Below, in pieces: positions 19,011 to 27,018 of a DNA stretch of 64,000 nt. Under the pieces are notes generated by a model that was given only the letters and a program-made list of their open reading frames with translations, did not search any database and was not told the DNA's origin. Position 1 is the stretch's first letter, and every line of letters starts with the position of its first letter. Origin of the DNA: Acidobacteriota bacterium. GTDB lineage: Bacteria; Acidobacteriota; Terriglobia; Acidiferrales; UBA7541. The position numbers were made by a program, and so were the translations under genes. Location: the NCBI GenBank assembly GCA_003223245.1, contig QHYI01000136.1, forward strand, positions 55,764 through 119,763, in the 5' to 3' direction.

Positions 19011-19032
19011 CCCATAAATTGCCCATAAATTG
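19011..19032. repeat. tandem 11-bp duplication
   Basis: CCCATAAATTG occurs twice head to tail in the intergenic region after the VanZ-like gene. Probably a slippage duplication; no function apparent. Confidence 0.6.
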
Positions 19033-19269
19033 AATATAGCTTCTGCGATTCGGGAACGCGCTCTGACGCCTTTTTGCCCTTTTTCTCTTCCGCCGACGGA
19101 ATAAACAGACGAAAAGGCAGTCCCCTTGTGTGGAGGGGATGGAACTATAATGTTCCTTGCTCGTTGGGCAACGAGCAGGTCCTGTCGGGGCATCTTTTTT
19201 GGCGGACCGGGACAGACTGGCCGGGTGGATAGCCGCCATTCCTGTAAATTTGCTACGTAAGGGGAAAGT

Positions 19270-19698
19270 ATGAAACAGATTACAAGGTGTGCGCTGTTGA
19301 TTGCGGCCGTCGGTTTTTTCCTGATCATCAATCCATTCTCGGCAGGCTTCATCTCGATTCACGCTCAGGATCAAAACATTCAGACCATTGAAGTTACGGC
19401 AAAAAAGTACGAGTTTTCGCCCTCGCCCATTCATGTGAAAGCCGGAACCAAAGTTCAGCTTAAGATTACCGCCGTGGACCACGATCACGGTTTCAAAATC
19501 GCGACGGTTCCCGAAGGCGTCTCGGACAATAAGCCCGGGTTAGTTTTTGCTTCGCCGCAGGAATGCTTCCAGCTAAAAAAGAAGCAAACAACAACGATTG
19601 AGTTCGTGGCCCAAACACCGGGCACCTACGCCTTTCGCTGCTGTCATGTTTGCGGTTTCGGCCACAAAGGCATGCACAGCGAGCTGATCGTCGAATAG
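19270..19698 (+). CDS. secreted free-standing cupredoxin with a CuA-type ligand motif
   Basis: A 142-residue exported copper-protein candidate. The signal peptide covers residues ~1-32 (ends IHAQ). The single beta-sandwich domain ends with C124-x3-C128-x3-H132-x2-M135, exactly the ligand spacing of the dinuclear CuA centre of cytochrome oxidase subunit II and N2O reductase. The upstream histidine is in DHDHGF (H73). A neighbouring extra Cys (C125) and His (H126) replace the usual Ser-Glu between the cysteines. No membrane anchor or oxidase subunit is present, so it is either a periplasmic electron carrier or a copper chaperone. It is monocistronic. Confidence 0.87.
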   Translation: MKQITRCALLIAAVGFFLIINPFSAGFISIHAQDQNIQTIEVTAKKYEFSPSPIHVKAGTKVQLKITAVDHDHGFKIATVPEGVSDNKPGLVFASPQECFQLKKKQTTTIEFVAQTPGTYAFRCCHVCGFGHKGMHSELIVE

Positions 19699-20036
19699 CT
19701 TTCGCGGTAACGTGCTGCCAGTACGGCAAATGGGTTGCCCGAGAGCCGCGCGGCACGTCATCTTCACGAACTATTGAATCTCGCAAAATATTGCGACCGT
19801 GCCCTTTGGAGTCTGTGGTTCCGGCTCCCCGACCCTGTGCCAGCTCGCGCCGGACTTGTGAATACAGGCTCTTGTGGGCCTCAGATTCTTCCACGGTGTT
19901 CGAGCTTAGGGCGGGGCCTATCTCCAAAACAGGCTGCTGGCTCACGCCAGGCCTCGGTGCGGCCCGACCTCTCCGGAACCCACGCTCTTCCCGTGTAGTT
20001 TCCTCGGCCCGCATTCAACATACAAGTCAACCGTTA
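19699..20036. other. 338-base interval without a recognisable gene
   Basis: No frame here resembles a known protein and no clear terminator or promoter was found. The frame of the downstream BlaI remnant is open through it, but its translated sequence looks non-coding. Confidence 0.4.
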
Positions 20037-20336
20037 TTGAACTTGCCGAAGCTCACGAAGTTGGAACTGCAGATCGTGGAAGCGGTTTGGAGCCGAGGTG
20101 CGTCCTCCATTCGCGAAATTCAAGAAGCGTTTCCGGAACGCCGCCGGCCCGCTTACACGACCGTTCAGACTACTGTGTACCGTATGGAACGCAAGAAAGT
20201 CGAACACGGACCCTCGTTCCTTGCGGCAATTCATGAGCAGCTCGGCCTTACGCTGCTCCCATCGAACGAGCAAACTGCTCGTGTTGAAGCCCTCGTCATC
20301 GATCACGCCGAACGACTCACCGGAAACCAGCACTAG
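20037..20336 (+). pseudogene. chimeric remnant: BlaI/MecI-type repressor N-terminus joined to a TIGR03435-like C-terminus
   Basis: The first ~50 residues (LPKLTKLELQIVEAVW, SSIREIQEAFPE, RPAYTTVQTTVYRMERKKV) are the winged-helix DNA-binding domain of a BlaI/MecI/CopY repressor. They switch abruptly to GPSFLAAIHEQLGLTLLPSN ... ARVEALVIDHAERLTGN, which matches the end of TIGR03435-type proteins common in Solibacter-like acidobacteria. The BlaI dimerisation half is gone, as is any BlaR1-type M56 peptidase. In relatives these genes are often neighbours, so an internal deletion that fused the two ends in frame is the simplest explanation. There is no good start: only TTG codons at 20037 and 20043, and no Shine-Dalgarno. 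Confidence 0.65.
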
Positions 20337-20401
20337 GACGCAGCACGCCTAAACTGATTCCCTTAGCAGCTTATGTCTCTCTCTCTGCGCTCGCTTCCAT
20401 G

Positions 20402-20450
20402 AATGTGTCATCCGTATAAAATGTGTCATGCTGACCGAAGCGAAGGATCT
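20402..20450. repeat. short direct repeat and dispersed-repeat remnant
   Basis: AATGTGTCAT occurs at 20402 and 20420. The second copy runs into GTCATGCTGACCGAAGCGAA and GGATCTCT, which resembles a dispersed intergenic repeat common in soil bacterial genomes. The rest of 20337-20657 shows no gene. Confidence 0.45.
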
Positions 20451-20657
20451 CTCTTCCTCTTCTTTCTCAGCATATATCGCCTGCGAAACCCTCGCGGAAT
20501 CTGTGGCGGCGGGTCGTTAGCCCCTCGCTTTTACTAGAGGCTCTTTCGCGGTGCTGGCTTCCCAGGATTACCGCAAATTCCTGTTAACCGCGGCTGCCTT
20601 TCATTCGTATCTAAAAATAGACATCCTGGTGCGGGATTCGTTCGAAGAAGGAGGCCC

Positions 20658-21575
20658 GTGGTGCAGAGAAGTCCGCGACTCTGGTTAAGAGCGGGGTGTT
20701 TGCCGCTCTTGCTGATGATTTTTGCTGCGAGCTCGATGATGGCTGTCGCACGCTCCGCTCCGCTCCAGAAGAAAACCTCGCCAGCGGCGGTCACGCAGGA
20801 AAGCAAGGATATTGAAGCTGTTCGCTCCGAACTATTGGAGTTATTGCGGTTGAGTCCGAAGCTCACCATGGCGGTTTCAGCCGACCCCACTCTCCTCGCG
20901 GACGAAGCTTACGTGAGCCGCAATAACCCTGAGCTTGCTGAGTTTCTCCATAGCCACCCCGAGGTCGTCCGCAATCCAGAGTTTTACTTGTTTTTTCCCA
21001 ATGATTTCCCGGGCAGGGGAGGCCGACAAGGGTTTCAGGCTACCGTATGGCCTGAACTTCGAGGCACCGAGAGAACGCCAATTGAAGTCCTGAACTCTCA
21101 AGTGATTGCTTTTCTCGTGTTCGTGTTGATCCTTGGCGCGCTACTTTGGATTTTTCGTATCGTGTTAGAGAACAAAAAATGGAACAAGCTCCACAAGATG
21201 CAAACGGAGCTCTTTAGCAAACTTCTGGACAGGTCCAGCACAAACGAAGAGCTGCTTGCCTCATTTCGCAGCAGCGCCGGAAAACCATTTTTCGACTGGG
21301 CTACTATCGAGTCCCGCCTGGGGAGCCCCCTGAGCCGGGTCTTCCTGCCACTGCAGTTCGGTATTGTGCTGACTTTGGGAGGGGGAGGGTTCCTCTTTCT
21401 GCGCCACAGTGGCCCACCAGAGCACGATGCTTGGCCTTTCCTTGTACTTGGAACTTTTGCGTTTACCTTGGGAATAGGTTTTATCATCTCAGCTGGCGTT
21501 TCCTACTTGCTGGCCCGGCATCTGGGAATGCTGCCTGGTTCGGCCAAGGCACATGAGACTGGCACAAGCGACTGA
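20658..21575 (+). CDS. membrane protein of unknown function, first gene of an ECF sigma operon
   Basis: A 305-residue protein starting at GTG 20658 (or 20661) behind AAGGAGG. It has a signal-like N-terminus (LPLLLMIFAASSMMAVA). The extracytoplasmic part reads LADEAYVSRNNPELAEFLHSHPEV. A membrane helix (VIAFLVFVLILGALLWIF, ~150-172) is followed by a cytoplasmic stretch (~175-225) and two further C-terminal helices (FGIVLTLGGGGFLFL; FLVLGTFAFTLGIGFIISAG). The ECF sigma gene begins 18 bases downstream. A sensor or co-regulator role is inferred from this position; no enzymatic motif is visible. Confidence 0.75.
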   Translation: MVQRSPRLWLRAGCLPLLLMIFAASSMMAVARSAPLQKKTSPAAVTQESKDIEAVRSELLELLRLSPKLTMAVSADPTLLADEAYVSRNNPELAEFLHSHPEVVRNPEFYLFFPNDFPGRGGRQGFQATVWPELRGTERTPIEVLNSQVIAFLVFVLILGALLWIFRIVLENKKWNKLHKMQTELFSKLLDRSSTNEELLASFRSSAGKPFFDWATIESRLGSPLSRVFLPLQFGIVLTLGGGGFLFLRHSGPPEHDAWPFLVLGTFAFTLGIGFIISAGVSYLLARHLGMLPGSAKAHETGTSD

Positions 21576-21593
21576 TCGCCTGGCAACCTGAAG

Positions 21594-22184
21594 ATGAAGA
21601 CCACTTCCATCCCGTGGCAAGGCGCGATTCCCCAACTGGATGCCGCCGATGCGGCAGATAGCAGTGGTCTGTCCATGAATCATGAGGAATTTGCCTACTT
21701 TTATCAACGTACCGCCCGCCCGGTGTGGAGCTACCTCGTCCATGTCTCAGGCAACCCCGCTCTCGCGGACGATTTGTTGCAGGAAAGCTATCTGCGCTTT
21801 TTGTGTGCGGCGCGCCTGAGCGACGGTGAAGGGGCTTGTCGGCGCTATCTATTTCGCATTGCCACGAACCTTCTCCGTGATCATTGGCGCCGGCGCGCTC
21901 CCGCTTCGCTAGAGGGCCTCCCGGAAGAAGCCTGCGGGACAGATCAGGGCTCCGACATCGCCCAAATCGATTCTCAAAGAATGCTTGCTCGCGCTTTCCA
22001 TCGCATGCGTCCTCTGGAGCGCCAATTGCTCTGGCTTGCTTATGCGGAAGGAGCAACGCATGCCGAAATCGCGGAGATTACCGGACTGCGTACGGCGGGT
22101 ATTCGCATGCTGTTGTACCGTGCCCGGCGGAAGCTGGCCCGTCTCCTGAAACAACGCCCGGCAATTCCGCGGAAGGGATTATGA
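21594..22184 (+). CDS. ECF-type RNA polymerase sigma factor
   Basis: A 196-residue sigma-70 family member. Region 2 (FAYFYQRTARPVWSYLVHVS, LADDLLQESYLRFL, RYLFRIATNLLRDHWR) covers ~residues 30-100, and region 4 (MRPLERQLLWLAYAEGATHA, EIAEITGLRTAGIRMLLYRARRKLA) covers ~130-190. It probably directs RNA polymerase to a small envelope-related regulon. It lies 18 bases after the membrane-protein gene and overlaps the next gene by ATGA, so the three are surely co-transcribed. The ~27 residues before region 2 are not conserved. Confidence 0.92.
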   Translation: MKTTSIPWQGAIPQLDAADAADSSGLSMNHEEFAYFYQRTARPVWSYLVHVSGNPALADDLLQESYLRFLCAARLSDGEGACRRYLFRIATNLLRDHWRRRAPASLEGLPEEACGTDQGSDIAQIDSQRMLARAFHRMRPLERQLLWLAYAEGATHAEIAEITGLRTAGIRMLLYRARRKLARLLKQRPAIPRKGL

Positions 22185-22714
22185 ATTTGTTCTGCTGCAC
22201 ATCGGAAATGGCACTGGAAGCAACGCTCCGCCAAGGCCGCTGGCCGCACGCCTGCGATCCTGATCTGCGCGCTCACGTGGACGGCTGCCGCGATTGTCAG
22301 GAACTTGTTTTGATCGCGCAAGCTTTGCAAAGAGCGAGATCGAACCGGGAGCAGCCGGCCGGGCTCCACCTTGCCCGCGTCAGCGGGTCTCCCGGCTTGT
22401 TGTGGTGGCGTGCCCAATTGCGTCGCCGGAAGGAAGCGATCCAGCGTGTAAGCGAACCCGTGAGCTTGGCGGAAAAGGTCGGTTTTGTCGGGCTGCTTGC
22501 AGCGTTCTTGGTTGCAATCTGGCAATGGGGCCGGTTCGCCGACTTGCTGAGCCTTTTTCAAAGCTTTTCGAATTCCGGTCTTTCTGAACTGAAAGACTTC
22601 TGGGCTGCGTCATTCGGTGCGAGCTTCTGGATGACAGTCTTGGGAGTCGCAGCACTGGGTGCACTGGTTTTCTTTGCGACTCTTGCCGTTTTCCTGCTGA
22701 AAGACGAGACCTAA
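22181..22714 (+). CDS. membrane-bound anti-sigma factor with zinc-binding HxxxCxxC motif
   Basis: A 177-residue protein whose ATG overlaps the sigma factor stop (ATGA). The N-terminal segment CDPDLRAHVDGCRDCQELV has the His-x3-Cys-x2-Cys pattern of zf-HC2/ZAS anti-sigma domains, which hold a cognate ECF sigma factor inactive. Two membrane helices follow (VGFVGLLAAFLVAIWQW at ~100-118 and MTVLGVAALGALVFFATLAVFLL at ~148-171). The pairing with the sigma factor is firmly supported by overlap; the signal is unknown. Confidence 0.85.
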   Translation: MNLFCCTSEMALEATLRQGRWPHACDPDLRAHVDGCRDCQELVLIAQALQRARSNREQPAGLHLARVSGSPGLLWWRAQLRRRKEAIQRVSEPVSLAEKVGFVGLLAAFLVAIWQWGRFADLLSLFQSFSNSGLSELKDFWAASFGASFWMTVLGVAALGALVFFATLAVFLLKDET

Positions 22715-22776
22715 CGCGGTTCAACAAAACGACGCCATCCGGGAACGGTGGTCAAGTGGCCCGTAGGGTGCGCGGA

Positions 22777-22820
22777 GGGTGCCGCATCCTTTCTCGGGCT
22801 TTCAAAACGTGCGGGTTATG
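22777..22820. repeat. degenerate dispersed repeat
   Basis: GGGTGCCGCATCC followed by TTTCTCGGGC and a GTGCGGG end resembles a short intergenic repeat common in acidobacterial genomes. It lies between the anti-sigma gene and the convergent pentapeptide gene. Confidence 0.35.
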
Positions 22821-22907
22821 GATTCTCCGCTTCCGACCTCGAACCTTCTAACCCCTGCCCCTTTTCCGCTATTCCAACCTCTAATCTCCAACTTCTAAGC
22901 TCTGCCT

Positions 22908-25016
22908 CTAGTGCGATCCGCAGCGCACTTGGACTTCCCCCGCAAGATCCGGATCCATGATGGCCGTGCGGCCGTTCTGTGCGGAACAAACTTGCGACGA
23001 CGTCATTCCCAGCGCTCCTCGCAAGTCCGCTCCCGCAAGGTTGGCTCCGTCCGTTTTCGCTCCTCGCAAGACCGCGCCCGACAAACTGGCTCCGCGCAAA
23101 TCCGCGTTGTTTAAATCGGCATCCAAAAAAATGGTTCCTTTACACACCGCTCCCGTCAGATTCGCATCTTCGAGCCGCGCTGAGGAAAGGTCCGTCTGCT
23201 CCAAGCTGGCAAAGGAAAGCACAGCATGTTCCAAGCGGGCATCGCGCATGTCGCTACGCGAAAAGTCCGCGCGCAAAAGTTGACTGTTTTTCAAATCCAC
23301 TGCATAGAGCGACGCGCCGGAAACTCGGGCGTTCGAAAGCACAGCGTTTTCGAACGTGCCGTAGGAAAGGTCCGCGAAGCGCAAGTCGGCCGAGGCGAAG
23401 TTTGCGCCGGTGGCGTTGGCGGAAACCAGCGCAGCGCGATCCAGCCGGGCGCGGTCGAAAATTCCGGACCGCAGCAAAGTTTCTCGCAAATTCGCCCCTC
23501 TCAAGTCCGCTTCGGAAAGATAAATTCCTTCGAGATTGGCTCGCCACAATTTGGCGTTCACCAGAAACGCGCGATAGGCGCGAGCATAGCGCAGATTCAT
23601 CTCGTTCAGTCGCGCGCCTGAAATTTTCGCAACATTTTCATCCGTCCAGGGAGTGCCCTTGGGAAGCGGCGTCGAGAGCGAAGCCTCAGTTAAGTCCGCG
23701 TACGGCCGGTAGCCTACAGATTGGAAAACCGTGGCCGCCCAGCGGCGGGGATCGGCGGCGGACGCGGCCACAGTGCTGGTTTTGTCGGAAGGCAACCCCC
23801 GGTTCACGCCAAGAGAAATGACAAATAGAATGCAGCCCACGGCGAGTGCGGCGCGCGTGGTTCCCAGAAGCATTCGAAGGATATTTCTGGATTTTGGCAG
23901 TCGGATATCGCCCGGCCGGAGCACGCGCGACACCACGAAAGGAACGCTCGTCGCTGTCGCCACCGCCAAGGTCACCAGAACAACGTGGAGCAACGTCCCA
24001 CGAAAATCCTGGCGCGTGAGATAGCGCAACCAGAAGAAGAACAGCGTAACGGGGACGATCCAATACGCCAGGATCGTCGAAAGCACCGATTCGAACGCGG
24101 TCATGGCCGCGCGCGATTCGCCCTGCCAGCGGAAATGCCTCCGCACGAGCCCCATCAGGTACCACGGCCCGTCTTTTTCGAGGGTTTGTCCGTCCGGGAA
24201 CACCGCGGGCAAGGCGGCCATGCTTCCCCACAAACGCAACAGCAGAAAATGGAAACGCAGCGAGAGGATGAGGAGAACGATGGGCCCGCCAAGAAAGAGT
24301 CCGGTCGTGGGCAGCACGTTGCCGAGCTTGGGGAAAGGAATCGCCGAGGAGTTCAGCAGCAGACGCACATCGGTGGTGTAAATCATGAGCACGCAGCAGA
24401 GCAAGCTCAGGCCCACGGTCAGGAAATAGAACCAGCGCGCCACTTTTGTGGCATCACCGATGGCTTTGGAGCTGTCCACCGCCGAAATCGACTCAGGAAG
24501 CACTGCGTCAAAAAGATTCGTTCCGCCGAGGCGCCCGAACCACAAGCCGTCGGCCCCGTACACATTCGCGCCCATTAAATTCGCGCCTCTTAATTCCGTT
24601 CCTAATAGATTCGCATTCTGCAAATTCGCGCGAACCAGGCTGGCTCCGCGCAAATTGGCCATCGAAAGGTCCGCGCCTGTCAAATTCACGCGATGCAAAA
24701 CGGCGCCCTGTAAATTCACGCCGGTGAGATCGGCTTTGGCGAGATTGACGCCCGAGAGGTCGGCTTTGCCGCCGGTTTCTCCGCCTGATTCCACCCACTG
24801 TTTGTGTTGGTCAAGGAGTTCCGCCAGATCGATCAGAGAAATCCCGATCGCGCCTGCGCGGCCGCGAGGTTCCTCTGCGGCAGGAGGCGTCTGCGTGACG
24901 GGAGGTTTCTCGGCGACGGAAGGCGTCTCCTTCGCCGAAGGATCGATCGTGAATTCGGTTCTCAGTTCTGTTCTAAGTTCTTGGATTTCTTTGCTTGCGT
25001 GGATGTCCGTAGCCAT
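22908..25016 (-). CDS. pentapeptide-repeat / multi-spanning membrane / pentapeptide-repeat protein
   Basis: About 702 residues from the ATG at 25016 (GGGGAAAG upstream); an in-frame ATG at 25052 is an alternative. After a Pro/Glu-rich start, pentapeptide repeats of the A(D/N)LxG type form a first right-handed beta-helix (~85-165, e.g. ANLRGASLVRANLQNANLLG). There follow roughly five to six membrane helices (~195-440) and a second, longer repeat array (~475-690, e.g. ADLRGANLRETLLRSG to DLNNADLRGASLSGAVL). Two beta-helices on either side of a membrane domain suggest a scaffold or channel-associated protein. Pentapeptide proteins are otherwise known as DNA mimics or effectors. Function unknown. 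Confidence 0.85.
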   Translation of the reverse strand: MATDIHASKEIQELRTELRTEFTIDPSAKETPSVAEKPPVTQTPPAAEEPRGRAGAIGISLIDLAELLDQHKQWVESGGETGGKADLSGVNLAKADLTGVNLQGAVLHRVNLTGADLSMANLRGASLVRANLQNANLLGTELRGANLMGANVYGADGLWFGRLGGTNLFDAVLPESISAVDSSKAIGDATKVARWFYFLTVGLSLLCCVLMIYTTDVRLLLNSSAIPFPKLGNVLPTTGLFLGGPIVLLILSLRFHFLLLRLWGSMAALPAVFPDGQTLEKDGPWYLMGLVRRHFRWQGESRAAMTAFESVLSTILAYWIVPVTLFFFWLRYLTRQDFRGTLLHVVLVTLAVATATSVPFVVSRVLRPGDIRLPKSRNILRMLLGTTRAALAVGCILFVISLGVNRGLPSDKTSTVAASAADPRRWAATVFQSVGYRPYADLTEASLSTPLPKGTPWTDENVAKISGARLNEMNLRYARAYRAFLVNAKLWRANLEGIYLSEADLRGANLRETLLRSGIFDRARLDRAALVSANATGANFASADLRFADLSYGTFENAVLSNARVSGASLYAVDLKNSQLLRADFSRSDMRDARLEHAVLSFASLEQTDLSSARLEDANLTGAVCKGTIFLDADLNNADLRGASLSGAVLRGAKTDGANLAGADLRGALGMTSSQVCSAQNGRTAIMDPDLAGEVQVRCGSH

Positions 25017-25279
25017 TCGAGCACTTTCCCCCGCCGGATTTCCTTCGCCCATGCGCGCATCTGGCCGCGGATTCCCAGGGAATCCGCGAAACGCCAGCCC
25101 CCACTTTCGAGTTCACCAGGAAGTGCCGCAGGGCCCTCCAATCCTCTCTCAGCTGCACTGTGAAAATCGCCTGCCCCAAGGTACAGGTTGCGCCATGGGG
25201 TAACGGTTGGCAAGCCCGTAGCTAATATAGCCAGTAACCTTTGCGAAACTCGCGGCTGGCGCAGAAGAGATGGGACCAG

Positions 25280-25415
25280 TCACGCATAGCGCAGCGCCAG
25301 GATGGGGTCAACAGGTATCGCGCGTCGCGCGGGGATGTAACTGGCGAGCAGGGCCACGATAAGGAAAAGTAAAGGAACAGAAATGAATGCGATGGTGTCA
25401 TGTGCACTGACGCCG
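25280..25415 (-). pseudogene. C-terminal scrap of an FtsX/MacB-type (ADOP) permease
   Basis: Reading the minus strand gives [19 protein letters not shown], then [25 protein letters not shown] and a stop at 25280. This is the typical end of acidobacterial duplicated-orphan permeases (ABC exporter membrane subunits). Nothing upstream of ~25415 continues the homology, so only the last ~45 codons remain. The rest of 25053-25555 shows no gene. Confidence 0.65.
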
Positions 25416-25555
25416 GCATCGTTGCCGGAGTCGCGGGGATGGTGCCGCTCCTGCTTGCTTTCGGAAGTTTTTTGTTTGCGGACTAACCTTATGGGTCGTT
25501 AACCCTCCGGAGCGTTGTGGCGATCACGGGCCATCCCGAAACGAGGAATCCATTC

Positions 25556-26575
25556 ATGTTGAACCTGCGGTTGAAGACGGCGCTAAAGTGCTTGGGATTC
25601 TTGATAACGGCAGGACTCGTCACCGGCATTGTTTACGAGCAAATAGGTAAGACACGAGATCGAAGGCGGCTCCCGCAAATTGGAAGGTCGGTGGACATGG
25701 GAGACCGGAACCTCAACATCTCCTGTTTGGGAACGGGTGGGCCGCCCGTTATCTTCGAGTCTGGCGGAGCAGGACCAGGACTCGGATGGCAGCCCTTGCA
25801 GGCCGAAGTTGCCAAGTTTACCCAGGCCTGCTGGTACGACCGCGCGGGCGAAGGCTGGAGCGACCTAGGTCCCTTCCCGCGAACCAGCGTTGCGATTGCC
25901 AAAGATCTTCATGAGCTCTTGGAACGAGCGGGCGTGCTGCCGCCGTATGTCTTCGCTGGCGCATCCATTGGCGGTATGAACTCGCGCGTCTACGGCAGCC
26001 TTTATCCCAAAGAAGTAGCGGGAATGGTGCTCATCGACTCCGCGCACGAAGATGAACTTGAACGCGCACCCAAGTTTTACCTAGCTCATGCAGTGCCGCG
26101 ACTCCTCCGTCACCCTCTCTATGTTGCTTTAGAAACCGCCGCGTTTGTTGGCTTGATACGACTCATGGAACCTTCTCCAGCTAAAGAAAAGGACTCCTCG
26201 CAAATGACTCGCGAAGAGATCATTGCGGCTCTGAGGGCACAACCAAAGTCGTTTGTAGGGGACGCTGCAGCCGGCGTCGTCTTGCCTGAAAGCTACCAGG
26301 AAGCGAAAGCAGTCGTGAGGTTGCGGAATTTTCCTTTGATTGTTTTGACGGCGGGACAATCGTTCGATTTCCGAAATGCGGAATTGAACAGAGAAGCGGC
26401 AGCGTATCAGCAAGTTTGGATTCACGAAATCCAGCCAAAAGTCGTGAAGCTATCCACCCGCGGACGCCAGATCGTTGTCCCAAATGCCACGCACGGCACG
26501 ATCCCCCGCGAAGTCACCCTCAGCTCGATACGCGAGGTAGTCAACGAAGCCCGCGGCGAAGCTTCGGGCCATTAG
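25556..26575 (+). CDS. membrane-anchored alpha/beta hydrolase
   Basis: A 339-residue protein from the ATG at 25556 (GAGGAA upstream; a GTG at 25517 is less likely). One N-terminal helix (LGFLITAGLVTGIVYEQ) anchors or exports it. The fold is clear: oxyanion loop FESGGAGPG, CWYDRAGEGWSD, nucleophile elbow AGASIGG (Ser at ~144), and a late catalytic His in PNATHG. The acid residue is probably in the LIVLTAGQSFDFRN region. An esterase or proline-iminopeptidase-like activity is plausible but unproven. It is the last intact gene before the decayed stretch 26.6-28.0 kb. Confidence 0.82.
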   Translation: MLNLRLKTALKCLGFLITAGLVTGIVYEQIGKTRDRRRLPQIGRSVDMGDRNLNISCLGTGGPPVIFESGGAGPGLGWQPLQAEVAKFTQACWYDRAGEGWSDLGPFPRTSVAIAKDLHELLERAGVLPPYVFAGASIGGMNSRVYGSLYPKEVAGMVLIDSAHEDELERAPKFYLAHAVPRLLRHPLYVALETAAFVGLIRLMEPSPAKEKDSSQMTREEIIAALRAQPKSFVGDAAAGVVLPESYQEAKAVVRLRNFPLIVLTAGQSFDFRNAELNREAAAYQQVWIHEIQPKVVKLSTRGRQIVVPNATHGTIPREVTLSSIREVVNEARGEASGH

Positions 26576-26581
26576 ACAACC

Positions 26582-26676
26582 ATGATTCTGAAGCAAGATG
26601 GCAACCAGGTGGCAGGAAGGGTAGGACCGAATGACGAGGAACCGCTGCCGTTTGAGGGCGGGAAGGTCGAAGGCAA
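26582..26676 (+). pseudogene. fragment of a secreted-protein repeat domain
   Basis: Thirty codons read MILKQDGNQVAGRVGPNDEE and PLPFEGGKVEGNAV. This resembles a small beta-domain (LKQDGxxLTGxVG...GKVxG) recurrent in acidobacterial exported proteins. It has a stop codon just before it and no continuation after ~26676, where a fragment on the other strand begins. Confidence 0.45.
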
Positions 26677-26823
26677 CGCTGTCCTGCGTGATTCCGAGCT
26701 TCCCGGCGACGCGTGCCTGCGTGAGCTTGCGAGCCTTTCGGGAAGCGCGCTCCGTTCGCATGTCTTTGTCAAGAGCGTCGAATTCCGGTTTGACTCGTCG
26801 GCCAGCTCGACGGCCCATTTCAC
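26672..26823 (-). pseudogene. HigBA-like toxin-antitoxin remnant, fused and frameshifted
   Basis: From GTG 26823 the minus strand reads VKWAVELADE, then loses one base near 26792 and continues in the next frame as KPEFDALDKDMRTE. These two together are the start of a HigB/RelE-type toxin. Without a toxin core it then runs into RKARKLTQARVAGKLGITQD, the helix-turn-helix of the HigA/XRE antitoxin. Both genes are truncated and joined by deletion; no functional module can be made. Confidence 0.6.
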
Positions 26824-27018
26824 GACTATGAGTATGGGATGTAATCCATATGGAGTCAGGCCCATTGTTTCCGGCGAAGACATCTCGTCGTTCCCTGTGG
26901 CGGGGCTACGATTCAGCCGGGATGGTACGGGAAGGTAAACCGCTTGCCTATTCCATCTGGGAAAATCAACGTACGGGACTGTCTAAAGTGTACCGTTGAC
27001 GAACTACCTGCTCATAGT

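Noticed and set aside
22908-25016. CRISPR-like periodicity in the repeated DNA
   Set aside because: The ~15-bp periodicity is explained by pentapeptide codons; no direct repeats with unique spacers occur here or elsewhere in the window.
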